Shown one piece after another: positions 38,077 through 47,826 of a stretch of 64,000 nt of DNA (positions are counted from its first letter, which is position 1; each line of letters starts with the position of its first letter). The stretch lies in assembly GCA_016214905.1 (NCBI GenBank), contig JACRMQ010000007.1, forward strand, positions 522,408 through 586,407. Direction: 5' to 3'. The notes beneath the pieces are model-generated. The model was not told where the DNA came from. It made no database searches and saw only the letters and a program-made list of their open reading frames with translations. The position numbers were made by a program, and so were the translations under genes. This DNA comes from Ignavibacteriales bacterium. GTDB taxonomy: Bacteria > Bacteroidota > Ignavibacteria > UBA10030 > SZUA-254.

Positions 38077-40314
38077 GTGAATATAAAATATTCCATCTTA
38101 GTTTTACTAACAGCATTAGCATTAACCCCAGTTACATTATTTTGTAAGCCGTCAGAAATTGACGAAAAACCTATCTTTAATATTACCAAGATTGCGGAAC
38201 CTATCAAGATAACCGGCAAAATGGACAATCCTTTATGGCTTACAGCTGATGAGGTTGAATTGAATTATGAAGTTACCCCTGGTGATAACACTCCGGCGCC
38301 TCAAAAGACTTTAGTTAAGGCAATGTATGATGAGAATTATCTTTATTTCGGTTTCAAATGTTTGGATTCGAATCCCGAACAAATCCGGGCAAATATTTCC
38401 GATAGAGATAGAATGTATCAGGATGATTGGGTTTTTGTTGCGATCGATACTTATGGAGATTTTCAAAGATCATATGAATTATGTGTGAACCCTTACGGGA
38501 TACAGGGTGATCTGCTGGCAACAATTAACGGCGAAGATGCAAGCATAGATTGGATATGGCATTCAGCCGCGTCTAAAAATGAAACCGGATGGACAGCCGA
38601 ACTGGCTATCCCTTTTTCAAGCTTAAGCTTCCCGGATGCTGATGAACAAAATTGGAGGATCAACATTCTCCGAACGGTGCCGAGAGGCAGCAGAACGCGG
38701 ATATCATGGGTTAAAATGGATAGGAACATACCGGGTATAATGACGCAAGCAGGACATTTAAAAGGATTGAAAAATATTAAATCAGGTAACTCAATAGAAT
38801 TACTTCCATACGCGATGGGACAAATGGGTGGAGGTTTAATTGATTTTGAAGATCCATCTTCGGGTTTCAAATATGCACCGATGGTCGGGAGGATAGGCGG
38901 AGGAATAAAATATTCACCGAGTCCCGATTTTTCAATCGATGCTGTTATCAATCCTGATTTCAGCCAAATAGAATCGGACGCGGCGCAGATAAGCGTTAAC
39001 ACAACATTCGCACTTCAATATGAAGAAAAACGTCCTTATTTTTTAATCGGGCGAGAACTGCTTCAAACACCTATGTATTACTCAAGATCCATAAACGATC
39101 CGAAAGGTGCCGCAAGATTGATCGGGAAAGCCGGATCGTTATCTTATATGTATATGGGTGCATATGATCGAAACACGGTATTTGTAATTCCCGGAGAAGA
39201 AAGAAGTAATACCGTGGCATCAACATTAGGATCGTATGTTAATATTGGAAGGTTACGATATGATTTAGGTGATGAATCTTATATTGGGAGTATGGTTATG
39301 ACAAGAAATCTCTCGGAGGGACATAATTACATTGCAGGATTAGATTGGAATTACAAATTCTGGAGTAACTGGTATTTCAGCGGTGAGGGATTTCTGTCTC
39401 AAACTAAGGAATTAAACGATTCAACGTTGTTGAATTCTAAACGGAAATTCGGAAAAACTTCTTACAATGCCGCTTTCAACGGCGAAAAATATTCGGGCAA
39501 CGGCATTCATCTTGTACTATCGCATAATGAAAGATCTTACAATTTTAATTTTGTTTCTAACCATTTTTCACCGACATATCAAACTTATAATGGTCTTTTC
39601 GATCAGAATGGATACCGGGCATATTATATGAGTCATGAGTACACATTATATCCGGAGAGTTTGTTTATTGATCGTGGGACGTTTGGATTTAACTCAAATA
39701 TCCGTTCTGACTTCTATGGTGTGAAAAAAGAACAAGTCATCCAGCCATTTATTTCTATGACACTGAAAGGTCAAACAAATTTATACCTTCAATATCTGCT
39801 TGTTAACGATGAAAATTTCCGCAATGTTTGGTTTAAAAGAATTAACAGGTTTTTCTTCAATATAAATACACGTCCGTTAAATGAAATTTCATTATCGGCG
39901 TATGGAAATTTTGGTAAATTCATTTATCGCACAAGCAGCCCGACTATGGGCAAGGGGCAAAATATTGGAGCATCCATAACATTAAAACCGACCTCGCAAT
40001 TAAACGTTTCATTCTCATACGATTGGTCTGCACTCTCAAGTTGGGAGACGGGTGAGAAATATTATGATGGTTTTATCTATCGTGGTGTCGGCACTTATCA
40101 ATTTTCTCCCGAGTTGTTTGTCCGTGCAATCTTTCAGTATGATGATTTCGGAAAAAGTTTTCAGTTCTATCCGCTATTCAGCTACAAGTTGAATGCCTTT
40201 ACAACTTTTTATGCGGGGGCAACAAGCGATTACATGAGGTACGAAGGAGAAGTAAGACCCGTCAATACAAGTCAGCAATATTTTATGAAACTGCAGTATT
40301 TGCTCACGATCTAA
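38077..40314 (+). CDS. DUF5916 outer-membrane protein with CBM9-like domain (copy 3)
   Basis: The 745-residue protein starts at GTG after GGAGAATT. It has a signal peptide, a CBM9-like domain (ITGKMDNPLWLTADEVEL onward) and a barrel with NPDFSQIESDAAQ near residue 291. EKRPYFLIGRELL replaces the usual EKRPFF.G, so one conserved Phe is Tyr. It is followed after 68 bases by an ABC transporter pair that may belong to the same transcript. Function inferred only from family. Confidence 0.8.
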   Translation: MNIKYSILVLLTALALTPVTLFCKPSEIDEKPIFNITKIAEPIKITGKMDNPLWLTADEVELNYEVTPGDNTPAPQKTLVKAMYDENYLYFGFKCLDSNPEQIRANISDRDRMYQDDWVFVAIDTYGDFQRSYELCVNPYGIQGDLLATINGEDASIDWIWHSAASKNETGWTAELAIPFSSLSFPDADEQNWRINILRTVPRGSRTRISWVKMDRNIPGIMTQAGHLKGLKNIKSGNSIELLPYAMGQMGGGLIDFEDPSSGFKYAPMVGRIGGGIKYSPSPDFSIDAVINPDFSQIESDAAQISVNTTFALQYEEKRPYFLIGRELLQTPMYYSRSINDPKGAARLIGKAGSLSYMYMGAYDRNTVFVIPGEERSNTVASTLGSYVNIGRLRYDLGDESYIGSMVMTRNLSEGHNYIAGLDWNYKFWSNWYFSGEGFLSQTKELNDSTLLNSKRKFGKTSYNAAFNGEKYSGNGIHLVLSHNERSYNFNFVSNHFSPTYQTYNGLFDQNGYRAYYMSHEYTLYPESLFIDRGTFGFNSNIRSDFYGVKKEQVIQPFISMTLKGQTNLYLQYLLVNDENFRNVWFKRINRFFFNINTRPLNEISLSAYGNFGKFIYRTSSPTMGKGQNIGASITLKPTSQLNVSFSYDWSALSSWETGEKYYDGFIYRGVGTYQFSPELFVRAIFQYDDFGKSFQFYPLFSYKLNAFTTFYAGATSDYMRYEGEVRPVNTSQQYFMKLQYLLTI

Positions 40315-40382
40315 CGGCGGCGATATCGTTCATCAAATACCATAGTTGATTTTTATCTATTAATTTCCAATAATCAAATTGC

Positions 40383-41099
40383 ATGGAAATAAAATCAACC
40401 GACTGGCTGATGGCACGAAATCTATCGCGATATTATCGTCGTGGATCAGGTGAAGTACGCGCTCTGGATGATGTATCTCTGTTTGTGGAGCGCGGTGAAT
40501 ATATTAGCATTGTCGGTTCTTCGGGCTCAGGCAAAACTACTTTGCTGAACTTATTATCTGGTTTAGATTCTCCAACATCAGGTGCTGTTGAATTTCAAGG
40601 AACAGCTCTCCAACTTATGTCGAAGCGTGAGCTTGCGCTGTATCGTGCTAAAAAAATAGGCATGGTATTTCAATCATTCAATTTAATACCGCAGTTCACC
40701 GCTCTGCAAAATGTAGAAATGGCTCTTTACTTTAATGGGATATCTGCAAAAGAGCGACGCAGACAATCGCAAACAATTTTGGAGCAGTTGGGTTTGCAGG
40801 ACCGCTTAACACACAAGCCCGCAGATATGTCGGGTGGTGAACAACAACGGGTTGCTTTAGCCCGTGCAATTGTAAAAAAACCGGAAATATTATTTGCAGA
40901 TGAACCGACCGGTAATTTAGATTACGAAAACGCTCAACAAATTGCTTTCTTAATCAATAATCTAAATAAAGAAAATTATACGATTATTCTTGTTACGCAC
41001 AATGTTGAGTTGGCGAAAAAGAATTCAAATAGAATTATTAAAATGAAGTATGGTAAAATAGCGGAGGATGGTGGAATGAGTGATGGAGGAGGATTGTAA
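40383..41099 (+). CDS. ABC transporter ATP-binding protein, LolD/MacB type
   Basis: The 238-residue ATPase has Walker A (GSSGSGKTTLL, about 43-53), the Q-loop (VFQSFNLIPQFTALQNV), signature (MSGGEQQRVALARA), Walker B (EILFADEPTGNLD) and the H-loop (ILVTHN). This is the mechanotransmission class (LolD, MacB, FtsE-like) that pairs with FtsX-fold permeases. The permease gene starts 2 bases downstream. Likely substrates are lipoproteins, peptides or other envelope molecules. Confidence 0.9.
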   Translation: MEIKSTDWLMARNLSRYYRRGSGEVRALDDVSLFVERGEYISIVGSSGSGKTTLLNLLSGLDSPTSGAVEFQGTALQLMSKRELALYRAKKIGMVFQSFNLIPQFTALQNVEMALYFNGISAKERRRQSQTILEQLGLQDRLTHKPADMSGGEQQRVALARAIVKKPEILFADEPTGNLDYENAQQIAFLINNLNKENYTIILVTHNVELAKKNSNRIIKMKYGKIAEDGGMSDGGGL

Positions 41100-41101
41100 C
41101 G

Positions 41102-42565
41102 ATGACTGTTCCCGATATGCTTCGTATCTCAATCGGCAATATGTGGAGGATGAAATTACGAGCTTCTTTAACCGTAGCCGGAGTTATGATTGCAATTGCT
41201 GCATTCGTTTCCATGTTATCGTTTGGCGCCGGCAATCAGCAAAATATAGAGCGGCAATATAACGATCTGGGATTATTCACAACGATGTTTGTCTATCCCA
41301 AAGATAAATCAAAGAGTGTCGACACTGTTGAATATCCTAAGCTCGATAAACATGCTCTCAGTAGGTTCGCAAAAATTCCCGGAGTTAATCTCGTATATCC
41401 GTATGATGCGTTTTCAATTCAAGTCAAATACGGCGATTCAATTATTGCATCCCGGGCACAATCAATATCTTTCGAAGCCATCCGGACAAAATTATATTCT
41501 AGGATCAATGTTGGGACTGCATTTGAGTCGGATAGTTCAAAACAAATTATCATTTCATCCGAGATGGTGAAGCAATTGGGTATAACTGTGCCAGATTCAA
41601 TCATCGGGAAAAAAGTGGTTGCGTATGTGTATGTATCTCAGGTTGATAGTGGGCTCGCGCATATCATAATGGACAACGGTGAATCGCTGCTTGATCGTAT
41701 CAAGAAAATTCATTTTGATTCTTTGTTGAACCGCGAGTACCGTGCGAAAGTAATTCGCACCGAGACAAATAGTTTGATTAGACGTTTTATAAATGGTTTT
41801 ATGAACGCGCAAGAAAAACTGACCGACACACTTACTGTATGCGGAGTTCGGGATGTTGTCCATGGAGGCCGGATGAAGATTGAACCCGTGATTATTCCGA
41901 TTGCAACAGCAGAAAGATTTCGTTCCAGCGGTTTCAGCCAAAATCCATTGGAAATGTTTAACTCGTTGAGCAGCGGAACATTTTTGACAGAACCGGACAA
42001 TATCAACAATTCCTCTTACTCGCAAGTTACCCTCAATCTGGATTTACACATACCTTATCAAGGTATTAAAGATACACTCGAGAAACTGGGTTATAAAACT
42101 TTCAGTTTTGCGGAACAATTCAAAGAAATTCAAAAATTCTTTTTCTATTTTGATATCGGACTCGGTATTATCGGTTTGATAGCTCTTGTTACTGCTTCAC
42201 TCGGGATTATGAACACGATGGTCATGTCGATAATAGAACGTAAACGTGAAATAGGAATATTAAAATCGTTGGGGGCTTATGAGCGTGATATCGGCATCCT
42301 TTTTCTTTTCGAATCAGGGATGATTGGAATGATCGGAACAACATTGGGAATACTAATGGGTTGGACTATCACGAGAATAATTTCTATGATTGCACAATCT
42401 TACATGCGTGATCAGGGGATCCCCGATATGGAATTATTCGCACTTCCTTACTGGCTAATTCTTATATCTTTGGCAGTTGGGGTTGGAGTTAGTATTCTTG
42501 CAGGATTTTATCCGGCTGCCCGCGCTTCACGGGTCGATCCCGTCGAAGCGCTTAGGAACGATTGA
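41102..42565 (+). CDS. FtsX/MacB-fold ABC transporter permease
   Basis: The 487-residue permease has one N-terminal helix (about 20-42), a large extracytoplasmic MacB_PCD-like domain of about 300 residues, and three C-terminal helices (about 345-370, 395-420, 445-470), the type VII ABC fold. The cytoplasmic motif SIIERKREIGILKSLGAYERDI and the tail YPAARASRVDPVEALRND are diagnostic. It forms a complete transporter with the ATPase and may export or extract envelope substrates; no membrane-fusion partner is adjacent. Confidence 0.88.
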   Translation: MTVPDMLRISIGNMWRMKLRASLTVAGVMIAIAAFVSMLSFGAGNQQNIERQYNDLGLFTTMFVYPKDKSKSVDTVEYPKLDKHALSRFAKIPGVNLVYPYDAFSIQVKYGDSIIASRAQSISFEAIRTKLYSRINVGTAFESDSSKQIIISSEMVKQLGITVPDSIIGKKVVAYVYVSQVDSGLAHIIMDNGESLLDRIKKIHFDSLLNREYRAKVIRTETNSLIRRFINGFMNAQEKLTDTLTVCGVRDVVHGGRMKIEPVIIPIATAERFRSSGFSQNPLEMFNSLSSGTFLTEPDNINNSSYSQVTLNLDLHIPYQGIKDTLEKLGYKTFSFAEQFKEIQKFFFYFDIGLGIIGLIALVTASLGIMNTMVMSIIERKREIGILKSLGAYERDIGILFLFESGMIGMIGTTLGILMGWTITRIISMIAQSYMRDQGIPDMELFALPYWLILISLAVGVGVSILAGFYPAARASRVDPVEALRND

Positions 42566-42644
42566 GATAATCGGTCACAATCTATTGATTTTGCAATTTC
42601 ATAATTTCTGCATATTTTATTGGGAAGAGTTTTTACTTCTAACG

Positions 42645-42696
42645 GTAACCAATTCTGTTAAAATATTGTTCTTACTATTGAAAACCGATTGGTTAC
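42645..42696. repeat. Inverted repeat gtaaccaat/attggttac
   Basis: The 9-base arms at 42645-42653 and 42688-42696 are perfect complements separated by 34 AT-rich bases. It lies about 80 bases past the permease stop and 150 bases before the next gene. It has no T-tract; a regulatory site or mobile-element relic are both possible. Confidence 0.35.
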
Positions 42697-42845
42697 AATA
42701 ACTTACAATTTTACAGAAAATTTGCATTGGCGATCAAAATCAGGACATTATGGATTTTTTTAGCAGGAGATCAATACTTAAATTCTCTGCGTGCAATTTA
42801 TTAAAAGTTCGAATTAATCAAAATATATTAAAGGAAAAGTATTAA

Positions 42846-43637
42846 ATGGAAAAATACGAAAAACATCTATACATGATAGTCTTTCCGGTAAACGCACTCG
42901 TCGCTTCTCAGTTGAAACCGGTTGAGTTCGCACAACATTATACAATCGGCAGTACAAAACATTTCCGAGGGAAAGTAATATTTGCCGAGATTGACATTAA
43001 TTTTCGAAATCCGTTTTTCGAGATCGATCATTATTTGACTGAAACAGTACCACACCCCAACGGTACTCCAAAAAAGACCAAATTCATATCTTCATACGGA
43101 GTACTGGAACATATTGATCTTAAGGCGCTTAAAAATTTATATCTTGTTACAGCAAATGGTAAAACACTTGAAATAAAATCAGAACCATACACCGCGGTCA
43201 ATGAGCCGGGGTTAGTTCGAATATATCAGGAAATAACACCTCTCTCAAATCTGGTGGCATCAACATTGGACCAAAGGGCATTTGGAAAATATATTACTAC
43301 TGAAACAAAATCGAAAGGCGCGCCCAAAATATGCTTCACCCAGTATGAATTTCATGTCGATGAATTTCTGGAAATGAATAAAAATCGAGAGATGATGTAT
43401 TCACCAATACCGGAAAATAATCCGACACGCTTATTCGAATATATAACGGAATTAAAAAAGAATCTGGATAAAAAAACAAAAACCTTGAATCTGAATACAA
43501 CATTATCGGTAGCATCTTATTCTCTGATCCGTCATGGTTTTTGGTTCGCCGGCGGTTCCGAATTGATTTTTTATCCAATGCCATCGCGCAGTCAATTAGA
43601 AAATCAATATTACGATTGGTGGAAGTTCGCACAGTAA
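42846..43637 (+). CDS. Conserved-looking hypothetical protein
   Basis: The 263-residue cytoplasmic protein has no signal or membrane segment. It contains FPVNALVASQLKP near the N-terminus, IDINFRNPFFEIDHY, a NGTPKKTKFISSYGVLEHID strand-helix stretch and a C-terminal aromatic region (IRHGFWFAGGSELIFYPMP). No family is recognised. AAAGGAAAAGT precedes the ATG and a clean terminator follows, so it is a stand-alone transcription unit. Function unknown. Confidence 0.6.
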   Translation: MEKYEKHLYMIVFPVNALVASQLKPVEFAQHYTIGSTKHFRGKVIFAEIDINFRNPFFEIDHYLTETVPHPNGTPKKTKFISSYGVLEHIDLKALKNLYLVTANGKTLEIKSEPYTAVNEPGLVRIYQEITPLSNLVASTLDQRAFGKYITTETKSKGAPKICFTQYEFHVDEFLEMNKNREMMYSPIPENNPTRLFEYITELKKNLDKKTKTLNLNTTLSVASYSLIRHGFWFAGGSELIFYPMPSRSQLENQYYDWWKFAQ

Positions 43638-43672
43638 AAGTTAGCGAAATAAAATATCCCTATTCTACAGAT

Positions 43673-43698
43673 CACCCGCATAACATGCGGGTGTTTTT
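43673..43698 (+). terminator. Intrinsic terminator
   Basis: A perfect 8-base stem cacccgca/tgcgggtg (43673-43680 and 43686-43693) with a 5-base loop is followed by five T. It closes the preceding hypothetical gene. Confidence 0.9.
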
Positions 43699-43807
43699 AT
43701 TTGTTGAATCTGAGGAAGGTTTTGACTATTATTCAAATAAGAAAATAATGTTGGAACGGATCAATTAATAAATCGAATTCTCATGATCGGAGTTTCTCCA
43801 TATTGAT

Positions 43808-44941
43808 ATGAAGGTTGTTATAGACGATAAAATTCCGTTTATCAAAGGCGTGCTTGAGAAATATGCCGAAGTGGTTTATCTGGATGGAAGTCATATTTCC
43901 AGAAAAGATGTTATGGACGCCGACGCTCTCATCATCAGAACCCGGACAAAATGTAACGCGAAATTATTGGACGGAACAAAGGTTAAATTCATCGCGACTG
44001 CCACTATCGGGTTCGATCATATCGATACAGAGTATTGCAGTTCAAAAAATATATCGTGGACAAATGCCGCGGGATGTAACTCTTCTTCAGTGCAACAATA
44101 TTTTGCCGCAGCGTTAATTTATTTGGTTGAAAAATATAAACTTTCGATGGATGATTTAACGATTGGTATTGTCGGGGTTGGGAATGTTGGTAAAAAAGTA
44201 GCTTCGTTGTGTGAAGCATTGGGGATGAAGGTGTTATTAAATGATCCTCCGCGAGAACGTGTAGAAAATTTTGAAACTTTTGTATCGTTGGATAGAATCG
44301 TCTCTGAATCCGATATAATAACATTTCATGTACCTCTGAATTATGAAGGTCGGGATAAGACATATCACCTTGTGGGTGATGAATTTTTATCGAAGCTAAA
44401 TGAAAATCAATTTATCATTAACACGTCAAGAGGCGAAGTTGTTAAAACCGAATCTTTAAAGCAAGTCCTCCGAAAACAGAAAATCAAAGGTTGTATTTTA
44501 GACGTGTGGGAGAATGAGCCTGAAATCGATTCCGAACTTTTAGAAATGGTCGACATCGGAACACCTCATATCGCGGGATATTCGTCAGAAGGAAAAGCCA
44601 ACGGCACTGCCATGAGCGTAAATTCTTTTTGCAGTCATTTCGGTTTTAATCTAAAAAATTGGTATCCGGAAAACATTCCAGCACCGCCGGTTACAATCAT
44701 AGATGTGGATTGCGAGGAATTTAATATTCAGGAGATACTCGGTAAACTTATACGAAGCACATATAATATTCTTGAGGATGATAGTAAATTGCGGGCATCG
44801 CCAGGTACGTTCGAAAAGCAAAGAGGAGAATACCCTGTAAGACGCGAATTCAGCGCTTATAAAGTTAATGTATCAAGCGTAAATACAAAAATCGAAAATA
44901 TTATCAGAAAAATAGGATTCAATCTGCTAGTGAATATTTGA
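43808..44941 (+). CDS. pdxB: Erythronate-4-phosphate dehydrogenase
   Basis: PdxB oxidises 4-phosphoerythronate with NAD in the DXP-dependent route to pyridoxal phosphate. The 377-residue protein has the family N-terminus (VVIDDKIPFI), ALIIRTRTK, ATIGFDHID, the NAD-binding GIVGVGNVGKKVA near residue 120, and the catalytic region NTSRGEVV and TPHIAGYSSEGKANGTAM, in which the conserved Arg, Glu and His of D-isomer-specific dehydrogenases are present. The C-terminal PdxB dimerisation domain follows. The gene is alone. No other PLP-synthesis gene is in view. Confidence 0.92.
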   Translation: MKVVIDDKIPFIKGVLEKYAEVVYLDGSHISRKDVMDADALIIRTRTKCNAKLLDGTKVKFIATATIGFDHIDTEYCSSKNISWTNAAGCNSSSVQQYFAAALIYLVEKYKLSMDDLTIGIVGVGNVGKKVASLCEALGMKVLLNDPPRERVENFETFVSLDRIVSESDIITFHVPLNYEGRDKTYHLVGDEFLSKLNENQFIINTSRGEVVKTESLKQVLRKQKIKGCILDVWENEPEIDSELLEMVDIGTPHIAGYSSEGKANGTAMSVNSFCSHFGFNLKNWYPENIPAPPVTIIDVDCEEFNIQEILGKLIRSTYNILEDDSKLRASPGTFEKQRGEYPVRREFSAYKVNVSSVNTKIENIIRKIGFNLLVNI

Positions 44942-45286
44942 GGAGGTTCAAGCTGACTTAGTTTCAATGGATCTCAGGAATCCAACAACATTTTATGATT
45001 TAGGTGTGATGAAATGTGGAAAGTCTCACTATCTTTTAACTTCCCTTTAATTTTCGTAATAATGTTGAATAAATTTGATGATTATTTATTATTAGCGCTA
45101 AATAGCTGTGATTTACTCTTATCTCCCTTCGGATACCATTCAAAATTATCAATTTCAACGCCTTAGAGAATTTTATCACAAAGTTGTTTGTGAAATCAAT
45201 AAAAATTTATATTTTAAGGGGTATAAACTCAACTATGGAAAAAATGTCATCACTAATTCATCCAATCCTGATAGCATGAACCACCG
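44942..45286. other. Leader region of the cytochrome operon
   Basis: These 345 AT-rich bases precede the five-gene electron-transfer operon and must carry its promoter. A 60-codon frame from a GTG at 45108 ends exactly at the next gene's start (TGA inside ATGA). It lacks a ribosome-binding site and recognisable features and is probably chance. No regulator-binding palindrome stands out. Confidence 0.4.
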
Positions 45287-46156
45287 ATGAAACGATTGAT
45301 AGGAAATTATTTCCCAATTATTCTTCTCGCCATAAGTTGTTTTGCGATCATTGTCTTGACGTTTAATGGCTGGAATTATTATGATACCCCGGTTGCGTTA
45401 AGGGCATTCCGGCCGGATTATCAGAGCATGAAACCTTCAGGGATTTTCAGTCATGCACTTGGAATTGCGGGTTCGCTAATGATAATTATCGGCGTGGTTT
45501 CATATTCAGTTCGTAAAAGAATCCGCAAGTATCGTTCACTTGGTTTGTTATCAAATTGGTTACATATTCATATAATTCTTTGTTTACTTGGTCCGATATT
45601 TATCATCTATCATACTACATTCAAGTCGGGCGGTATTGCTGCGATCACTCTCTGGACTATGCTTTCGGTAGCAATCAGCGGAATAATCGGTCGATTTTTA
45701 TATGTTCTTATCCCGCGCAATCTCAATGGCACTCAACTGACAATGGGAGAAATTGAATCGGAGATGAAGAGGATCGCTGAAGTTTTGCAAGGATACCCTG
45801 TTGGAATATTTTTGAGTCAAACGATTGACAAATCATTTTCTGGATTTCAACCCCCCCGAACTTTCTGGCAAACAATAGCAACGATAATCCGGCTTGAAAA
45901 ATCGAAGATTCAAGTGCGAGGTAAAATTAACGAAATCTTATCATGGAATAAAATCGCCCCCGAAGCCGCTCTGCCTCTCAAACAAGCCGCCTTAGAGAGG
46001 GCAGCGTTAACGCAAAAAAAGTTTTTGCTGGGACAGGTCGAGAGGTTCTTTCATAATTGGCACCTTATTCATTTACCGTTTACAATTATTATGTTTGTTA
46101 CGCTCATCGTTCATGTTGTTGTTGTAATTCTACTCGGGTATAGATGGATATTTTAA
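45287..46156 (+). CDS. Membrane cytochrome b-like protein
   Basis: The 289-residue protein has five predicted helices (about 7-27, 52-73, 92-112, 118-142, 263-285). Histidines lie in or near the helices: H56, H93, H95, H109, H256, H259, H262 and H276. This suggests a b-heme membrane protein such as a quinol-cytochrome oxidoreductase or ferric-reductase-like unit, although it matches no named family I can confirm. A polar, helical domain (about 145-255) lies between helices 4 and 5. It is the first gene of an operon in which the next four genes overlap their neighbours or follow closely. Proposed role: exchange electrons between the quinone pool and the periplasmic multiheme cytochromes. Confidence 0.65.
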   Translation: MKRLIGNYFPIILLAISCFAIIVLTFNGWNYYDTPVALRAFRPDYQSMKPSGIFSHALGIAGSLMIIIGVVSYSVRKRIRKYRSLGLLSNWLHIHIILCLLGPIFIIYHTTFKSGGIAAITLWTMLSVAISGIIGRFLYVLIPRNLNGTQLTMGEIESEMKRIAEVLQGYPVGIFLSQTIDKSFSGFQPPRTFWQTIATIIRLEKSKIQVRGKINEILSWNKIAPEAALPLKQAALERAALTQKKFLLGQVERFFHNWHLIHLPFTIIMFVTLIVHVVVVILLGYRWIF

Positions 46157-46164
46157 TTTTTCAA

Positions 46165-47826
46165 ATGATTAAAACATTTTTCTCAAAGATAACCTGGTAC
46201 TTGTTTTTCTATCGGTTAATTTTTTTTGGATTCATTACATCCAATTTATTTGCCCAATTTTCACCTGGTGATCTATCAAATTCTCACCGGCAACTGGAGG
46301 GTTCAGAGAATTGCACAAACTGCCATGAAGTGGGAACCGAAATCAGTGGGGCGAAATGTATATCCTGCCATTTGGAAATTCAACTTCTCAGGAAGAAAAA
46401 ACACGGTTATCATGGCATAACTGCAGTTGGATCTTGTGTAGAATGTCATAAAGAACATTTAGGCCGCGAATCAAAAACAGTCCTCTTCGAAGAGAGCAAA
46501 TTTGATCACGTCAAAACCGGATTTACTTTATCGGGGAAACATTCATCGCTCGGTTGCTCTAAGTGCCATTCTTCGGCATACCGCAAAGATACGGCCTTAA
46601 TGAAAATTCTGGAAAAAAGTAATCGTAAAACTTATCTCGGTTTAACTCAGACTTGTTATTCTTGCCATTCCGATCCTCATAAAGACAAGTTTGGTAAGGA
46701 GTGTTCTTCGTGTCATACTTCGGCGGGATGGAAAAATGTAAACCGCTTCGATCATACTCGTACAAAGTTTCCACTTATTGGTAAACATCAACAAGTGAAA
46801 TGCGATAAATGTCATCCATCAATGAACGAGAAAAGCAACGATGGTAAAATCACTTTGATAAAAAATGATTTTGCTGATTGCAAATCGTGCCATCAATCTC
46901 CGCACAACTCATTGTTGAACGAGAAAATATGTTCGAGCTGTCATGCGCCGGTGGGATGGGCGGATGCATCGAATAATCAGTTCAATCATGACTTCACCCG
47001 TTATAAACTTACGGGTATGCATAAAGAAGTAAGATGTGAGAAATGCCACCCTGTGAATGATAAACAGGATTTTAAATCACGCTTTAAACGAGATTATAAT
47101 AATTGTACAGATTGCCATATCGATAAGCATGATGGAGTATTTCTAAGCGCTTATAAAAATGATTGCTCGGTATGCCATTCTCTTCACGGATTCAAGCTGA
47201 GCACTTACCCGCAGGAAAAACACAACGCTACACATTTTCCGCTGACCGGAGCGCATGCTGCTGTACCATGTAATGGTTGCCATCGTAAAAAAGAATCTGA
47301 GTTTCCCGTATTTCGTTTTACAACTATTTTGTGTGAATCGTGCCATAAGGATATTCATGCAGGCGCCTTCACTTCGATGATGAAAGAAAAAAGTTGTGGA
47401 AATTGTCATATCACAACAGGATGGAGAGATGCGTCTTTTGATCATTCAACCACCGCATTTCCGCTCACAGGTCGTCATAAAAACATTGGATGTGCGAAGT
47501 GCCATAAATCCGGCGATATTTTATCGGGTAAAGTTGTTTTTCAAAAAATACCATCAGGTTGTGAATCGTGCCATGCTGATGCGCATGCAGGGCAGTTTAT
47601 TGACTCCGGTAAAACAGACTGCTTCAAATGCCATACGGCTGAAGGTTGGAAATTGCCGATCTTCAATCACGAAACACAAAGTAAATTTAAACTCACTGGT
47701 AAGCATTTAAGTGTAACATGCTCATCATGTCATAAAACTGTGAAAGACGGGAAAGTGCAATTTATTCGTTTTAAACCTTTGGAAACTTCCTGCGAATCAT
47801 GTCATCAAAAAGGGATCATCCAATGA
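46165..47826 (+). CDS. 20-heme c-type cytochrome
   Basis: Twenty CxxCH heme-binding motifs are visible from CTNCH to CESCH near the C-terminus, spread over 553 residues. The ATG at 46165 gives a normal signal peptide (MIKTFFSKI through SNLFAQ); an ATG at 46144 overlaps the upstream gene by 13 bases and adds an acidic residue at position 2. Many motifs are preceded by FDH..T.F.L.G.H, where the extra His residues could be distal heme ligands. The protein is periplasmic or surface-exposed after Sec export. It is probably an electron wire between the membrane cytochrome b and the outer-membrane partner. Its stop overlaps the next start (ATGA at 47823-47826). Confidence 0.88.
   Translation: MIKTFFSKITWYLFFYRLIFFGFITSNLFAQFSPGDLSNSHRQLEGSENCTNCHEVGTEISGAKCISCHLEIQLLRKKKHGYHGITAVGSCVECHKEHLGRESKTVLFEESKFDHVKTGFTLSGKHSSLGCSKCHSSAYRKDTALMKILEKSNRKTYLGLTQTCYSCHSDPHKDKFGKECSSCHTSAGWKNVNRFDHTRTKFPLIGKHQQVKCDKCHPSMNEKSNDGKITLIKNDFADCKSCHQSPHNSLLNEKICSSCHAPVGWADASNNQFNHDFTRYKLTGMHKEVRCEKCHPVNDKQDFKSRFKRDYNNCTDCHIDKHDGVFLSAYKNDCSVCHSLHGFKLSTYPQEKHNATHFPLTGAHAAVPCNGCHRKKESEFPVFRFTTILCESCHKDIHAGAFTSMMKEKSCGNCHITTGWRDASFDHSTTAFPLTGRHKNIGCAKCHKSGDILSGKVVFQKIPSGCESCHADAHAGQFIDSGKTDCFKCHTAEGWKLPIFNHETQSKFKLTGKHLSVTCSSCHKTVKDGKVQFIRFKPLETSCESCHQKGIIQ

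Noticed and set aside
38493-39002. 169-codon minus-strand open frame
   Set aside because: Entirely antisense to DUF5916 copy 3.
41597-42025. 142-codon minus-strand open frame
   Set aside because: Antisense to the ABC permease, whose family motifs continue through the region.
42645-42696. Terminal inverted repeats of an insertion sequence
   Set aside because: Only 9-base arms with 34 AT-rich bases between them, no transposase and no target duplication.
45108-45290. 60-codon frame overlapping the cytochrome b start by ATGA
   Set aside because: GTG start without ribosome-binding site and no resemblance; the overlap is expected by chance because the next start is ATGA.
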